Source: Akkermansiaceae bacterium | Lineage (GTDB): Bacteria; Verrucomicrobiota; Verrucomicrobiia; Verrucomicrobiales; Akkermansiaceae | Reading direction: 5' to 3' | DNA length: 6,660 bases | NCBI GenBank assembly: GCA_029288115.1 | Contig: JARFPV010000329.1 | Coordinates: 1-6,660, forward strand | In this document: positions 6,571-6,660 of the stretch, one piece after another | Layout: every line of letters begins with the position of its first letter | Position numbering within the stretch: position 1 is the first letter of the stretch | The notes under the pieces: model-generated | Database searches by the model: none | Told to the model about the DNA's origin: nothing | What the model saw: only the letters and a program-made list of their open reading frames with translations | Made by a program: the position numbers and the translations under genes

Positions 6571-6603
6571 CTGTCTCTTATACACATCTGACGCTGCCGA
6601 CGA
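6571..6603. other. Nextera (Tn5) sequencing adapter, read-through artefact
   Basis: From 6571 the sequence starts with CTGTCTCTTATACACATCT, the 19-bp Tn5 mosaic end used in Nextera libraries, and continues with GACGCTGCCGACGA. Together these 33 bases are the reverse complement of the Nextera Read 1 transposase adapter. This is library DNA, not genome. Confidence 0.97.

Positions 6604-6660
<57 letters not shown>

Overview
The window is bacterial chromosomal DNA of moderate GC content, carrying housekeeping genes. It ends in a sequencing artefact. The protein set (stand-alone DinG-type helicase, type I dehydroquinase, ACT-domain homoserine dehydrogenase, NifS/IscS-type cysteine desulfurase, short RlpA-like lipoprotein, SLBB-type polysaccharide export protein) and the near absence of Shine-Dalgarno motifs suggest a Gram-negative bacterium. 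My best guess is Verrucomicrobiota (Verrucomicrobiales-like), but that rests on protein resemblance only and is tentative.

Layout from left to right. (1) 102-2135 (+) encodes an Fe-S superfamily 2 helicase of the DinG/XPD type. (2) 2128-2826 (-) is aroD, converging on the helicase gene with an 8-bp tail-to-tail overlap. (3) 2967-4274 (+) is hom, divergent from aroD across a 140-bp gap. (4) 4271-5452 (-) is a cysteine desulfurase whose stop codon overlaps the hom stop by 4 bp. (5) 5495-5995 (-) is an RlpA-like lipoprotein lying 42 bp upstream of the desulfurase on the same strand, probably in one transcript with it. (6) 6055-6361 (+) looks like a compact independent transcription unit: a good sigma70-like promoter with a palindrome on its -35 box, a 35-codon ORF for a one-helix membrane peptide, and a strong hairpin terminator. 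(7) 6381-6570 (-) is the C-terminal end of a polysaccharide export protein, cut by the end of the real insert. (8) 6571-6660 is not genomic: a Nextera/Tn5 adapter, a short index-like stretch and a 47-base poly-G run.

Functionally the genes do not form one pathway. aroD (shikimate/aromatic amino acids) and hom (threonine/methionine/isoleucine) are divergent amino-acid biosynthesis genes. The desulfurase supplies sulfur for Fe-S clusters, which the helicase would need, but that link is general and does not imply a shared operon. The RlpA-like protein and the export protein belong to the envelope. I found no CRISPR array, insertion sequence, tRNA, rRNA or defence system. The most novel candidate is the 35-residue membrane peptide unit. 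The most consequential practical observation is the adapter contamination at the right end, which creates a false N-terminus on the export protein.
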